Source: Nymphaea colorata
Taxonomy: Eukaryota > Streptophyta > Magnoliopsida > Nymphaeales > Nymphaeaceae
Direction of reading: 5' to 3'
DNA length: 64,000 bases
NCBI RefSeq assembly: GCF_008831285.2
Contig: NC_045150.1
Span: 8,320,001 to 8,384,000 of the forward strand
The notes under the pieces are model-generated. The model saw only the letters and a program-made list of their open reading frames with translations. It did no database searches and was not told the DNA's origin. Below are positions 63,403 through 64,000 of the stretch, piece after piece. Each line of letters opens with the position of its first letter. Within the stretch, counting starts at the first letter, position 1. The position numbers and the translations under genes were made by a program.

Positions 63403-63438
63403 GGATATGCTTTTGGGAGGGAGTACAGCAGCATATGC
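63403..63438 (-). promoter_or_regulatory. orphan MIR399-type P1BS pair
   Basis: GGATATGC (63403-63410) and GCATATGC (63431-63438), followed by CTAGGGTACAATCC, closely match the promoter block of precursors B and D (GCATATGCTAAGGTACAATCC). No intact hairpin lies at the expected place to the left, so this is probably a promoter remnant of a further duplicated copy. Confidence 0.6.
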
Positions 63439-63439
63439 T

Positions 63440-64000
63440 AGGGTACAATCCCCACTCCTTGCTTTCTTCTTTTTTGGGGCAGGGAGGTTCGTGGGGGTCG
63501 TTGGCTTCTGTCTACAACTTACTCTGAGGTCTGAATGAATCTATCATGGCTTATGATCAGGCGTCCACATCACATGCACTTTATACTGCAGATCCATCAA
63601 GTGGCCCGGGCGGTTCTAACTTCTACGTCGAACTACTTTTATGTTATTACTATTATTTTTGTTGCTGTTCTTGTAATAAAAGATCTAGTGTTGCGATCAA
63701 TTTCTCTTGATCCACATTATATTTGAAATGCCATGTGGCCTAAAAAAAAGTATGATATATTTCAGGAGGCGAGGCTCTGTACTGATTATGCAAGAGATTT
63801 AATTCGCGTATCCTTACACAATTTCTTATTGTAAATATATTTCAGGTAAGCCAACTTCTTGCCTGAGAGAGAAAAGGTTCTCGCCATATTCGTTTCAGGC
63901 CTCTCGATTGTTCAGACTGGTTAGTTATGCCTGTATTCACGTTTATGCCTGGAGATTAAGCAAAATATTTCTGACCCCGAATTAAGCAGAAATTTCATGA
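63440..64000. other. right flank, no recognised gene
   Basis: The last 560 bp show no coding region or RNA gene that I can support. A further MIR399 unit could continue beyond the window. Confidence 0.4.

Overview
This is nuclear DNA of a flowering plant. It has intron-rich genes, AT-rich intergenic space full of Copia, SINE and MITE-like debris, long AT and GA microsatellites, and typical plant gene families (HCF173, P-class PPR, RABA1 GTPase, group IIe WRKY, MIR399). Nothing seen fixes the species; the AT-rich intergenic DNA argues against a grass, but this is a weak inference.

Layout. 1-3.1 kb: no recognisable gene. 3.1-12.6 kb (minus): a complete 16-exon gene for the plastid psbA translation factor HCF173, whose fifth exon is preceded by a large intron carrying a young, internally deleted Copia element (6,661-10,252) with intact 165-bp LTRs and a GTTAC target duplication. 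13.4-14.9 kb (plus): an intronless P-class PPR gene, divergent from HCF173 across about 870 bp. 18.2-18.6 kb (minus): a small plant protein with a conserved SGLWSPP motif. 23.6-28.4 kb (plus): a two-exon RABA1 (Rab11-type) GTPase gene with a 4.2-kb intron. 28.4-34.8 kb: transposon-derived repeats. 34.8-36.2 kb (minus): a three-exon group IIe WRKY gene (WRKY65/69-like). 36.2-44.4 kb: repeats only.

44.4-63.5 kb holds the most interesting system: a cluster of five MIR399 hairpins (three minus, two plus). The third to fifth arose with, or sit inside, a tandem segmental duplication of about 8.4 and 9.7 kb, each unit carrying a head-to-head minus/plus MIR399 pair. Every hairpin has a TATA-like box and one or two PHR1-binding (P1BS, GNATATNC) sites at a matching position upstream, so the cluster reads as a phosphate-starvation response locus. 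A further P1BS pair near 63.4 kb is an orphan promoter copy. The two duplication units have since diverged by several insertions (Copia gag fragment, MITE-like elements) and a small inversion.

How the genes relate: HCF173 (plastid psbA translation) and the PPR (organelle RNA) are both organelle-expression factors sharing a divergent promoter region. RABA1 (membrane traffic) and WRKY are independent. The MIR399 cluster is expected, from family knowledge, to silence PHO2 and so raise phosphate uptake; no target gene lies in this window.
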